Source of the DNA: Bradyrhizobium sp. AZCC 2262
GTDB taxonomy: Bacteria; Pseudomonadota; Alphaproteobacteria; Rhizobiales; Xanthobacteraceae
DNA length: 64,000 nucleotides
Direction of reading: 5' to 3'
NCBI RefSeq assembly: GCF_036924535.1
Contig: NZ_JAZHRT010000001.1
Coordinates: 1,302,001-1,366,000 of the forward strand
Both the position numbers and the translations under genes were made by a program. The notes below the pieces were generated by a model. It did not search any database. It was not told the origin of the DNA and saw only the letters and a program-made list of their open reading frames with translations. Positions 26,323 to 33,562 of the stretch are shown in pieces; position 1 is the first letter of the stretch; every line of letters starts with the position of its first letter.

Positions 26323-27441
26323 TCAGGACCCCTTCGGATTGATCTCGGCGTAGTTGCCCTTGGCGTCCCACTTGTAGACCACATAGTCGATGACCTTGAT
26401 GTCGCCCTTGGCGTCGAAGGAAAGCTTGCCGAGCACGGTGTCCCATTCGCCGGCCTTGATGGTCTCCATGACCTTCTTCGGATCGGTGGTCTTCGCCTTC
26501 GCCACCGCCTGCGTCCAGACCTGCATCGCAGCATAGGTATAGAGGGTGTAGCCTTCGGGATCGATGTTCTTGGCCTTGAACTTCTCGACGATCGCTTTCG
26601 CCGTCGCCTTGTTGCGCGGGTCGGGACCGAAGGTGAACAGCGTGCCTTCGGCGGCCGGACCGGTGATGGAGGCGAACTCCTTGTCGTTCATGGCGTCACC
26701 CGCCATCAACACCGTCTTGAGGCCCTGATCGCGCATCTGGCGCAGGATCAGGCCGGCTTCCTGATGGTAGCCGCCGACAAAGACCAGATCGATATTGTCG
26801 CGCTTCAGGCGCGACACGATCGCGTTAAAATCCTTGTCGCCCTTGTTGTAGGACTCGTTCATCTTCTCGGTGACGCCGGCCTTGTTGAGCGCCTTCTTGG
26901 TTTCGTCGGCGAGGCCTTTGCCGTAGGTGGACTTGTCGTTGAGGATGGCGACGTTCTTGCCCTTGTAGTTCTTGACGATGTAGTCGGCGGCAACCAGGCC
27001 CTGCTGGTCGTCGCGGCCGCAGACGCGCGCCACGTTCCACAGCTTGCGCTCGGTGAACAGGGGGTTGGTCGAGGCCGGCGTAATCTGCAGCACGTTGCCG
27101 TCGGCGTAAGCTTCCGACGCCGGGATCGACGACGAGGAGCAGAAGTGACCGGCCACGAACGGGATCTTCGCGCTGGCGAACTTTTCCGCCACCGAGCGCG
27201 CCTGCTTGGGATCGCAGGCATCGTCGCCGACCTGCAGCGCGAGCTTCTTGCCGAGCACGCCGCCGGCGGCGTTGATGTCGGCCACCGCCTGTTCGGCGCC
27301 GTTCTTCATCTGCCGGCCGAATGCGGATTCGCCGCCCGTCATCGGGCCCGCCACTGCGATGGAAATGTCCTGCGCCAGCGCCGTTGTCGACAGCGCCAAC
27401 GATGCGCCCAAAGCCAGGCCGATGAGTTTCAGAGATTTCAT
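26323..27441 (-). CDS. livJ: Branched-chain amino acid ABC transporter substrate-binding protein
   Basis: 372 residues; GAGG precedes the ATG. Residues 1-23 are a signal peptide ending STTALAQ, followed by ISIAVAGPMTGGESAFGRQM, the standard start of LivJ/LivK-type periplasmic binding proteins. Type I binding fold of normal length, with ASEAYADGNVLQITPASTNP in the hinge/ligand region. It delivers leucine, isoleucine, valine or similar compounds to the permease encoded just upstream (livHMGF, same strand, 167 bases away). Ligand choice cannot be read from sequence. Confidence 0.92.
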   Translation of the reverse strand: MKSLKLIGLALGASLALSTTALAQDISIAVAGPMTGGESAFGRQMKNGAEQAVADINAAGGVLGKKLALQVGDDACDPKQARSVAEKFASAKIPFVAGHFCSSSSIPASEAYADGNVLQITPASTNPLFTERKLWNVARVCGRDDQQGLVAADYIVKNYKGKNVAILNDKSTYGKGLADETKKALNKAGVTEKMNESYNKGDKDFNAIVSRLKRDNIDLVFVGGYHQEAGLILRQMRDQGLKTVLMAGDAMNDKEFASITGPAAEGTLFTFGPDPRNKATAKAIVEKFKAKNIDPEGYTLYTYAAMQVWTQAVAKAKTTDPKKVMETIKAGEWDTVLGKLSFDAKGDIKVIDYVVYKWDAKGNYAEINPKGS

Positions 27442-27608
27442 GAGGTATCCTCGCAGGTCAGTCGATTTCGGGAAGCACCCGGCAGGCCGGGTACGAAAAT
27501 CATGCCCATTGTCGGCTGATTTTACGACGAAGTCATCGGCAATTTTCGGGCAAATCCACGGCCCGTTCGCAGCATCTTGCCGCAGCGCGCGCCAGGGTGG
27601 CAGCAGCG

Positions 27609-28358
27609 CTACTGCTCCCGCCGGCCACCTTCCAGGTAGGCGGCGCGGATTTCCGGGCGTTGCAGCAGTTCGCTGCCGGTTCCGGACAGGGTGATCAGGC
27701 CGTTGACCATGACATAGCCGCGATGCGCCAGTTTCAGCGCGTGGTTGGCGTTCTGTTCGACGATCAGAACGGTCAGGCCGTCCTGCCGGTTCAGGGTCCG
27801 GATGGCGTCAAAAATCTGTCGTGCGATCAGGGGGGCGAGCCCTAGTGACGGCTCATCCAGCATCAGCAGGCGCGGGCGGCTCATCAGCGCGCGGCCGATC
27901 GCCAGCATCTGCTGCTCGCCGCCGGACAGTGTGCCGCCGCGCTGGGTCATGCGTTCCTTGAGCCGCGGGAACAGCGCGAAGACGCGTTCCAGGCCGCTCG
28001 CCCGGTCGGCCTCGCTGCAATCGGTCGCGTCGGCGCCCATCTGCAGGTTTTCCGCCACGCTCATGCGTGGAAAGATGCGGCGGCCCTCGGGCGATTGGGC
28101 GATGCGCAGCCGCGCAATCTCATGCGTCGGCACGCCCGTAATGTCCTGGCCGTCGAATTCGATGCGACCGGAGCGGGCGCGGGGCCGGCCGAAGATCGTC
28201 ATCATCAGGGTCGACTTGCCGGCGCCGTTGGCGCCGATCAGAGCGACAATCTCGCCGGCGTTGATGTCGAGATCGACGCCCTTCAGCGCCTCGATCTTGC
28301 CGTAGGCCGCTCGCAGCGAGCGGATCGCGAGCAGGGGTGTCTTCGATGCGGCGCTCAC
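27609..28358 (-). CDS. livF: Branched-chain amino acid ABC transporter ATPase LivF
   Basis: 249 residues from GTG 28358, which overlaps the livG stop (GTGA). Cytoplasmic ATPase of the liv permease: Walker A GANGAGKST, signature LSGGEQQMLAIGRALM, Walker B LLMLDEPSLGLAP and switch His in VEQNANHAL. The short Q-loop region QSPEGRRIFPRMSV is typical of LivF. It pairs with LivG on the membrane subunits LivH/LivM. Confidence 0.93.
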   Translation of the reverse strand: MSAASKTPLLAIRSLRAAYGKIEALKGVDLDINAGEIVALIGANGAGKSTLMMTIFGRPRARSGRIEFDGQDITGVPTHEIARLRIAQSPEGRRIFPRMSVAENLQMGADATDCSEADRASGLERVFALFPRLKERMTQRGGTLSGGEQQMLAIGRALMSRPRLLMLDEPSLGLAPLIARQIFDAIRTLNRQDGLTVLIVEQNANHALKLAHRGYVMVNGLITLSGTGSELLQRPEIRAAYLEGGRREQ

Positions 28359-29188
28359 GTGCCGCTCTCCATCACGGCGATGGCTTCTTCCTCGTCGGTG
28401 CCGAGATAGGCAGCGATCACCTTGGGGTCGTCGCGGATCTGTTGCGGCGTGCCTTCGGCGATCTTGACGCCATGGTCCATCACGACGACGTGGTCGGAGA
28501 TTTCCATCACCACGGTCATGTCGTGCTCGATCAGCAGGATCGAGGTGCCCTGATCGCCGCGGATCGAGAGCAGCAGTTCGCTTAAAGCCGCGCTTTCCCG
28601 CGCGTTGAGGCCGGCCGCCGGCTCGTCGAGGCAGAGCAGCGCGGGCTGGGTGCACATCGCGCGCGCGATTTCGAGACGCCGCTGGTCGCCATAGGGCAAA
28701 TTGCCGGCGGCATCGTCGGCGCGGTCCAACAACCCGATGCGGTCGAGCCAGGTCCGCGCCAGATCGATCGCGGCCTGTTCGGCGCTGCGCCATGACGGCG
28801 CGCCGATCAGCCCGAGAAATGTCAGCCCGGAGGCGCGCATCAGCGCGTTGTGCTGCGCCACCATCAGGTTTTCCAGCGCCGTCATGCCGGGAAACAGCCG
28901 GATGTTCTGGAAGGTGCGCGCGACCTTGGCCAGCTTTGAAATCCGGAAATCGTTCAGCCGTTCGAGCTGAATGGCGTGGCCGTCCTCGTGCGTGAGCCGC
29001 ATCGCGCCTGACGACGGCTTGTAGAAGCCGGTGATGCAGTTGAAGACCGTGGTCTTGCCGGCGCCGTTCGGCCCGATCAGCGCGGTGATCTTGCGCCGCT
29101 CGGCATTGAAGGAGAGTTCGTTGACGGCGACGATGCCGCCGAAGCGCATCGACAGGCGATCGACAGTGAGGATCTGATCGCCGCTCAT
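28355..29188 (-). CDS. livG: Branched-chain amino acid ABC transporter ATPase LivG
   Basis: 277 residues. Walker A GPNGAGKTT, GFYKPSSGAMRL, the Q-loop RTFQNIRLFPGMTALEN characteristic of LivG, signature NLPYGDQRRLEIARAM (a PYGDQ form, as in LivG), Walker B LLCLDEPAAGLN and switch IEHDMTVVM. The start ATG overlaps the livM stop by 4 bases, so translation is coupled. Partner of LivF in powering the transporter. Confidence 0.94.
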   Translation of the reverse strand: MSGDQILTVDRLSMRFGGIVAVNELSFNAERRKITALIGPNGAGKTTVFNCITGFYKPSSGAMRLTHEDGHAIQLERLNDFRISKLAKVARTFQNIRLFPGMTALENLMVAQHNALMRASGLTFLGLIGAPSWRSAEQAAIDLARTWLDRIGLLDRADDAAGNLPYGDQRRLEIARAMCTQPALLCLDEPAAGLNARESAALSELLLSIRGDQGTSILLIEHDMTVVMEISDHVVVMDHGVKIAEGTPQQIRDDPKVIAAYLGTDEEEAIAVMESGT

Positions 29189-30504
29189 CCGTGACCCTCC
29201 TTGACGAGGTCGGATGAGATCGCCTGCTGGCGCTCGAGGAACACGGTCGGCGCGCGATGGCCGATCAGGCCGCGCGGCCGCCAGATCATCAACAGCACCA
29301 TCGCCATGCCGAACACCAGCATGCGGTACTGCTCGAGGCCGCGGAACAGCTCGAAGCCGCCGATCATGGCCAGTGCGGCGAGCGCGACGCCGAGTTGCGA
29401 GCCCATGCCGCCCAGCACCACGATCGCCAGCACCAGCGCCGATTCATGGAAGGTGAAGGATTCCGGGCTGATGAACCCTTGTCGCGTCGCGAAGAACGCG
29501 CCGGCAAAACCGCCGAACATCGCGCCGGTCGCAAACGCCGTCAGCTTGGTCGTGGTGGTGTTGATGCCGAGCGCACGGCAGGCGACCTCGTCCTCGCGCA
29601 ACGCTTCCCAGGCGCGGCCGATCGGCAGCCGCCGCAGCCGGATCGTGACCCAATTGGTGAGCAGCGCCAACGCCAGGATCAAATAGAACAGAAACACGAT
29701 GCGATGCGTCGGCGAGAATTCGATGCCGAGCATGGCCGCAAGCCCGTCGTCGCCGGGCGTGAGCGGGATGCCGAACAGGGTGGGGCGGGGAATGCCGGTG
29801 ACGCCGTTCGGCCCGCCGGTCAGGCTCTGCCAGTTGATGATGACGAGGCGGATGATCTCGCCGAAGGCCAGCGTGACGATGGCGAGATAGTCGCCGCGCA
29901 GCCGCAGCACCGGAAAGCCGAGCAGCACGCCCCAGAACGCGGCCAGAATGCCGGCGAGCGGCAGGCAGACCCAGAACGACAATCCGAAATTGGTCGCCAG
30001 CAGCGCGTAGGAATAGGCGCCGACGGCGTAGAACGCGACATAGCCGAGGTCGAGCAGGCCGGCGAGGCCGACCACCACGTTCAGCCCCCATCCGAGCATC
30101 ACGTAAGTGAGCACGAGGATGCCGAGGTCGAGAATGTAGCGCTCGTCGTAGAACAGGACCGGCACCAGGAACGTGAACACCAGCAGCACCGGCGCGACCA
30201 TGCGTCGGGCGAGCGAAAGCGCTGATTTCACCGGGGCCGGGACCACCCTGACGGTGTCGACCGGTCCCCACCATTGCCGCAGCAACTCGATGACGATGCT
30301 GCCGCCGAACACGGCGGCGACCATGGCGGCGAGGTCGCCGAAGCGTGTCCAGTAGGTCAGTTGTCCGTCTGATCCCGCTTCTGTGCGCACGCCGATCATC
30401 AGCGAGAACAGCACCAGCGCGACCAGCGCGCTGATCAGCGCTTTCTTGAGGATGAAGGCGGCGCCAGGTGCGCGCGAGGTGTGGGCGGCGGGGGGTGGGC
30501 TCAC
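29185..30504 (-). CDS. livM: Branched-chain amino acid ABC transporter permease LivM
   Basis: 439 residues from GTG 30504, which starts 11 bases after the livH stop; longer upstream frames would overlap livH and are rejected. About ten hydrophobic helices. The core LTYVMLGWGLNVVVGLAGLLDLGY, GAYSYALLATNFG and LGEII-type motif (TLAFGEIIRLVIINW) are LivM hallmarks. The N-terminal ~110 residues form an extra membrane segment plus a soluble linker seen in the longer LivM forms. Inner-membrane subunit pairing with LivH. Confidence 0.92.
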   Translation of the reverse strand: MSPPPAAHTSRAPGAAFILKKALISALVALVLFSLMIGVRTEAGSDGQLTYWTRFGDLAAMVAAVFGGSIVIELLRQWWGPVDTVRVVPAPVKSALSLARRMVAPVLLVFTFLVPVLFYDERYILDLGILVLTYVMLGWGLNVVVGLAGLLDLGYVAFYAVGAYSYALLATNFGLSFWVCLPLAGILAAFWGVLLGFPVLRLRGDYLAIVTLAFGEIIRLVIINWQSLTGGPNGVTGIPRPTLFGIPLTPGDDGLAAMLGIEFSPTHRIVFLFYLILALALLTNWVTIRLRRLPIGRAWEALREDEVACRALGINTTTTKLTAFATGAMFGGFAGAFFATRQGFISPESFTFHESALVLAIVVLGGMGSQLGVALAALAMIGGFELFRGLEQYRMLVFGMAMVLLMIWRPRGLIGHRAPTVFLERQQAISSDLVKEGHG

Positions 30505-30515
30505 GCGGTGGCCCG

Positions 30516-31433
30516 TCAGACTTTTTCGACTTCGGGCCGGCCGAGCAGGCCGGTCGGAAGAAAGATCAGGACCACGATCAGGATCGAAAACGCGGCGACG
30601 TCCTTGTACTCGACCGAAAAATAGGCCGACCAAAGCGTCTCGATCAGGCCGATCAGAAGCCCGCCCAGCATCGCGCCGGGCAGCGAGCCGATGCCGCCCA
30701 GCACGGCCGCGGTGAACGCCTTGATGCCGGCGACAAAACCCATGAAGAAATCGACGAGGCCGTAATAGAGCAGGTACATCATGCCGGCGACGGCAGCAAG
30801 CGCAGCCCCGATCACGAAGGTCATCGAGATGGTGCGGTCGACGTCAACGCCGAGCAGCGAGGCCATGGTCTGGTCCTGCTCGCAGGCGCGCATGTCACGC
30901 CCCAACCGCGTGCTCGATACCAGCCAGGTGAACAGCGCGAGCAGCACAATGGTCGTGATGACGACGATGATCTGGATATTGGAAAGCTGCACCACGAAGC
31001 CGCCGGCGCCCTCATGCAGGGTATGGCCACCGGTGATGATCGGCGGCACCGGTTTTACGCGCGCGCCCTGGGCTACCTGCGAAAAATTGGTCAGCACGAA
31101 TGACATACCGATCGCCGAAAGCATCGGCGCCAGGCGGAACGAGTGCCGCAGCGGCCGGTAGGCGATGCGCTCCACCGTCCAGCCATAGAGCGCCGTGATC
31201 GCCATCGATACCAAAAGCACGATCAGCAGGATCAGGGGGATGGCGGTCAGGCCAAACGAGACCAGGATCAGGAAGGTGATCAAGGCAATGAAGCCGCCGA
31301 TCATGAAAATATCGCCATGGGCGAAATTGATCATGCCGACGATGCCGTAGACCATGGTGTATCCGATGGCGATCAGGCCGTAGATCGAGCCGAGCACGAG
31401 GCCGTTGATCAGTTGCTGGGCGAAATAATCCAT
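30516..31433 (-). CDS. livH: Branched-chain amino acid ABC transporter permease LivH
   Basis: 305 residues. QQLINGLVLGSIYGLIAIGYT at the N-terminus and GMINFAHGDIFMIGGFI are the LivH signature. About eight membrane helices; AFTAAVLGGIGSLPGAMLGG near the C-terminus is the conserved coupling region. First gene of the liv operon (order H-M-G-F-J on the minus strand); its promoter should lie in 31434-31800, where a palindromic element is also found. Confidence 0.94.
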   Translation of the reverse strand: MDYFAQQLINGLVLGSIYGLIAIGYTMVYGIVGMINFAHGDIFMIGGFIALITFLILVSFGLTAIPLILLIVLLVSMAITALYGWTVERIAYRPLRHSFRLAPMLSAIGMSFVLTNFSQVAQGARVKPVPPIITGGHTLHEGAGGFVVQLSNIQIIVVITTIVLLALFTWLVSSTRLGRDMRACEQDQTMASLLGVDVDRTISMTFVIGAALAAVAGMMYLLYYGLVDFFMGFVAGIKAFTAAVLGGIGSLPGAMLGGLLIGLIETLWSAYFSVEYKDVAAFSILIVVLIFLPTGLLGRPEVEKV

Positions 31434-31492
31434 GCGCTGCCGTTGGAGCCTGTTGGGTTTTGAACCGAACAGGCTCTGGTTTTAGTTTTGAC

Positions 31493-31536
31493 GCGTTTTC
31501 TTCACGCGAACCGGTACCCACTTCGCTCGAAAACGC
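31493..31536. repeat. Rhizobial palindromic element upstream of livH
   Basis: GCGTTTTC (31493-31500) pairs with GAAAACGC (31529-31536) around CGCGAACCGGTACCCACTTC. It is the same element as at 45535-45578 in the opposite orientation, and it shares the GGTACCCACTT core with 13605-13653. It lies between livH and its likely promoter region. The rest of 31434-31804 shows no other gene. Confidence 0.8.
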
Positions 31537-31726
31537 TATAGAGAGCCATCGACGCGGCGAGAGCTCCGGCAGCCCGATGCGACGCGTCGTGTCGGTTTCT
31601 AACAGTGGGAACCGGGGGCGGCAACAGCGCCGGCTGCGGCTTAATTGGCTTGTACAGAGCTAGTTTTTGCAGCACGGGTTCCCGCTTCACAGTCCTGCCA
31701 CGCCTTTGCCGCGCAATGATCGCGGC

Positions 31727-31751
31727 GGAACCGGCGTTCCCTTGCAACGAA
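31727..31751 (+). promoter_or_regulatory. Weak EcfG-like promoter for the 31805 small gene
   Basis: GGAAC (31727-31731), 16 bases, then CGAA (31748-31751). The EcfG stress sigma consensus is GGAAC-N16/17-CGTT, so two of nine positions differ. It is placed correctly for the gene at 31805. Low confidence. Confidence 0.25.
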
Positions 31752-31804
31752 TGTCCATGCCTCTCCGTTTACTCCGACTATGGTCAAGCAACGGAGATCC
31801 CCCA

Positions 31805-31972
31805 ATGACCAATCAGAACAACCCGGGCCAGCAGAACCAGAACCCGGGTCAGAAACCCGGCCAGCAGCAGCAGGGTGGCGGCCAGAAGCCGGGTCAGCAG
31901 CAGCAGGATCCGGGCCGTGAGAAGCCGAATCCCAACCGTCAGGGGCAGCAGATGCCCGATCGGGACCGCTAG
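31805..31972 (+). CDS. Small Gln/Gly/Pro-rich low-complexity protein (55 aa)
   Basis: ATG 31805 (GGAGA upstream) to TAG 31970-31972. The peptide is built from short repeats NPGQQNQ / KPGQQQQ and ends NRQGQQMPDRDR: no hydrophobic residues to speak of, no cysteine, surely disordered. A strong intrinsic terminator follows directly, supporting an independent transcription unit. Hydrophilic Gly/Gln-rich small proteins are often stress- or desiccation-related, but this is only an analogy. Confidence 0.7.
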   Translation: MTNQNNPGQQNQNPGQKPGQQQQGGGQKPGQQQQDPGREKPNPNRQGQQMPDRDR

Positions 31973-31996
31973 CCGGACTGGTGAGTGAATAAAAGA

Positions 31997-32024
31997 AGGC
32001 CCCGCCGAAAGGCGGGGCTTTTCT
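31997..32024 (+). terminator. Intrinsic terminator after the Gln-rich small gene
   Basis: GCCCCGCC (31999-32006), loop GAAA, GGCGGGGC (32011-32018), then TTTTCTTT. A perfect 8-base GC stem with a tetraloop and T tract, 26 bases after the stop at 31972. Confidence 0.9.
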
Positions 32025-32300
32025 TTGCAGCTTTCCGGGATCGCCACCACTCGGGTCGCATGGCTGTTGGCGCTCGGCCGCGTGACCGTGGTGGCGTTCC
32101 TTGCGGTGTTTCTGGTTTTCATCACCCGCGCGTCGATCAGCAAGGCCGGCGGCTGCGAGGGAGCGCTCGGCATGGCGCTTTTGATCGGCAGCGTGATGAG
32201 TTTTGCCGGCGTGCTGATGGCCTCGCAGGCCGGCGAGACGGCCGCGCTTCGGCTGCATGCGTCCGAGCTCCTGATGATGCTCGGCACCGTCATCGGCTGA
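32025..32300 (+). CDS. Possible small membrane protein (up to 91 aa)
   Basis: The frame is open from TTG 32025 to TGA 32298-32300, but that TTG lies right on the terminator tail, so a later TTG (32067) or GTG (32082) is more likely. Two hydrophobic helices are separated by ITRASISKAGGCEG: VTVVAFLAVFLVF and MALLIGSVMSFAGVLMA. The C-terminus is LHASELLMMLGTVIG. Composition and codon use look coding, but there is no clear ribosome site. Function unknown. Confidence 0.45.
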   Translation: MQLSGIATTRVAWLLALGRVTVVAFLAVFLVFITRASISKAGGCEGALGMALLIGSVMSFAGVLMASQAGETAALRLHASELLMMLGTVIG

Positions 32301-32418
32301 TCGAGCGGCCCGCGCAGCCGCAGGCCGGCGCTGTGTCCGCCGGGCTATCCCTTCAGCAAAGCCAGGCCTTGAACCCATAAATCTGCCGGGCGGACGGCTT
32401 GCTAAGTCCGCTATGCCC

Positions 32419-32459
32419 CGATGGCGGACCAAATTCCGCATGCAGCGAAACGACGCTAT
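32419..32459 (+). repeat. Left copy of a 41-bp direct repeat
   Basis: Bases 32419-32459 recur at 33351-33392 with one substitution and one inserted base. Both copies start near a GTCCG/CGGAC inverted repeat. They bracket the degraded fragment and the gene at 32692-33201, about 0.93 kb apart. Confidence 0.7.
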
Positions 32460-32474
32460 AGACCAATAACGAGG

Positions 32475-32508
32475 CGCTCCGAGGCGGCTCTGGAGCCGCC
32501 TCGGAGCG
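32475..32508. other. Perfect 16-bp hairpin
   Basis: CGCTCCGAGGCGGCTC (32475-32490), a 2-base gap, then its exact complement (32493-32508). No T tract follows on either side, so it is not a classical terminator; it may end the minus-strand transcript or be a mobile palindrome remnant. The surrounding 32301-32513 region holds no gene I can support. Confidence 0.6.
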
Positions 32509-32513
32509 TATGC

Positions 32514-32690
32514 TCACTTGCCGGCGTACATCTGTCCGTCGTCAAGCCTGGTCATGGTACCGGGCTTGCACCCAGATGGCGTTGCGCGCCCGGCAGTCAT
32601 CCCACCCGCTGTAGCCGTACCAGGGCCGCCCGCGTAGTAGGCCCTCACTGCGTAGTGAGGGGTGCTACTAATTGAACAACGAGACCTGAC
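32514..32690 (-). pseudogene. Degraded remnant of a small exported protein gene
   Basis: Read on the minus strand, different frames give recognisable pieces in order: AVRAYYAGG, then WYGYSGWDDCRARNAIW, then CKPGTMTRLDDGQMY. These pieces look like one small rhizobial exported protein type whose C-terminus reads GWDDY...CxPGTxxxxDDGxMYxC, broken by several indels and lacking a start. It follows the gene at 32692-33201 on the same strand, whose YYAGG motifs resemble its first piece. Confidence 0.4.
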
Positions 32691-32691
32691 G

Positions 32692-33201
32692 CTATTGCGT
32701 CTTGACGGTCCCATTCGCGTTGAAGTTGTCCTTGGGGTTATACCCTGAGTCGTGAAGATTTTTGATATACTGGGCGCGGTCGCTGCTACTCACACCGCCC
32801 CACGCCGCGGACGGACCGCCGCCGTAGTAGGCCGCGCTGGCGCCCCGAACATTCCCACCGTAGTAAGGACCACCTGCGTAGTAACCTGTGCCTGTTTGGT
32901 AGGGGTTGCCTCCCCATCCCCAGTTAGGTGAGGTGGCCGCGACCGCGCCAGCCGTGCCGATCGCGGCAGCCGTGCCGACCGCTGCGGCGCCTGCGCCGAC
33001 TACACCGGCGCCGTAAACAGCCCGCCGGTTGTGCCGGCGCGCAACACCGGCAGCGCTCACGGGCGTCAGCGGGCGCCCCACCCGCGCCTGGGCGCTCTCG
33101 ATCGACAGCGAGATGCCGCCTTGCTCAGACCAACCGAAGGACAACAACGCCGCACACGTAAAGGCAGAAGCTGCAAGGGCAGTCTTTCGTGCATGTTTCA
33201 T
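32692..33201 (-). CDS. Exported Gly/Ala/Tyr-rich protein
   Basis: 169 residues from ATG 33201 (GGAG seven bases upstream). Signal peptide about 1-34 (KTALAASAFTCAALLSFGW). Then an Ala/Gly membrane-like stretch (VVGAGAAAVGTAAAIGTAGAV), a Tyr/Gly-rich repeat region (GYYAGGPYYGG, AAYYGGGPSAAWGG) and a hydrophilic tail, SGYNPKDNFNANGTVKTQ. No family recognised; a surface or envelope role is likely. A near-consensus EcfG-type promoter lies 47 bases upstream, suggesting general stress control. The gene sits between 41-bp direct repeats. Confidence 0.7.
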   Translation of the reverse strand: MKHARKTALAASAFTCAALLSFGWSEQGGISLSIESAQARVGRPLTPVSAAGVARRHNRRAVYGAGVVGAGAAAVGTAAAIGTAGAVAATSPNWGWGGNPYQTGTGYYAGGPYYGGNVRGASAAYYGGGPSAAWGGVSSSDRAQYIKNLHDSGYNPKDNFNANGTVKTQ

Positions 33202-33247
33202 GGGCTTTCTCCGTTGTGCAAAGAACATCAAATGTTGCACGCGTGCC

Positions 33248-33273
33248 TACGTCACCGTCCCAGATCGAGTTCC
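33248..33273 (-). promoter_or_regulatory. EcfG-type stress promoter (GGAAC-N17-CGTA)
   Basis: On the minus strand GGAAC (33273-33269), 17 bases, then CGTA (33251-33248). The alphaproteobacterial EcfG consensus is GGAAC-N16/17-CGTT, so eight of nine positions match. Transcription would start near 33240 and read the exported Gly/Tyr-rich gene beginning at 33201. Confidence 0.5.
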
Positions 33274-33350
33274 GACCTTTTAGCGGAAATGTTGATAACG
33301 TTCATGTTACTGGGGTAGCGCTCCCCGCGTACCCACTTCTGCAACGGGTC

Positions 33351-33392
33351 CGATAGCGGACCAAATTCCGCATAGCAGCGAAACGACGCTAT
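33351..33392 (+). repeat. Right copy of the 41-bp direct repeat
   Basis: Partner of 32419-32459. It starts inside the inverted repeat GGTCCGATAGCGGACC. The rest of 33274-33562 shows no gene that I can support. Confidence 0.7.
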
Positions 33393-33562
33393 GGGGGCCA
33401 AAGGGCGACATCCGGCTGACGGAACCGTTGCGTCTTTTCGTTCCTGCGTGTGCAGTGAACAAATGAACAGCTCGTAGAGCCACGCAACCAACCAAATGAT
33501 TGCGGCCATTTCCGTCATGCCTCGTGTTTTTGTGAACGCCCATCGCGGACGCTTGCAGAGGC

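Noticed and set aside
29257..30225. Plus-strand frame opposite livM
   Set aside because: Shadow of livM: charged low-complexity product, no ribosome site.
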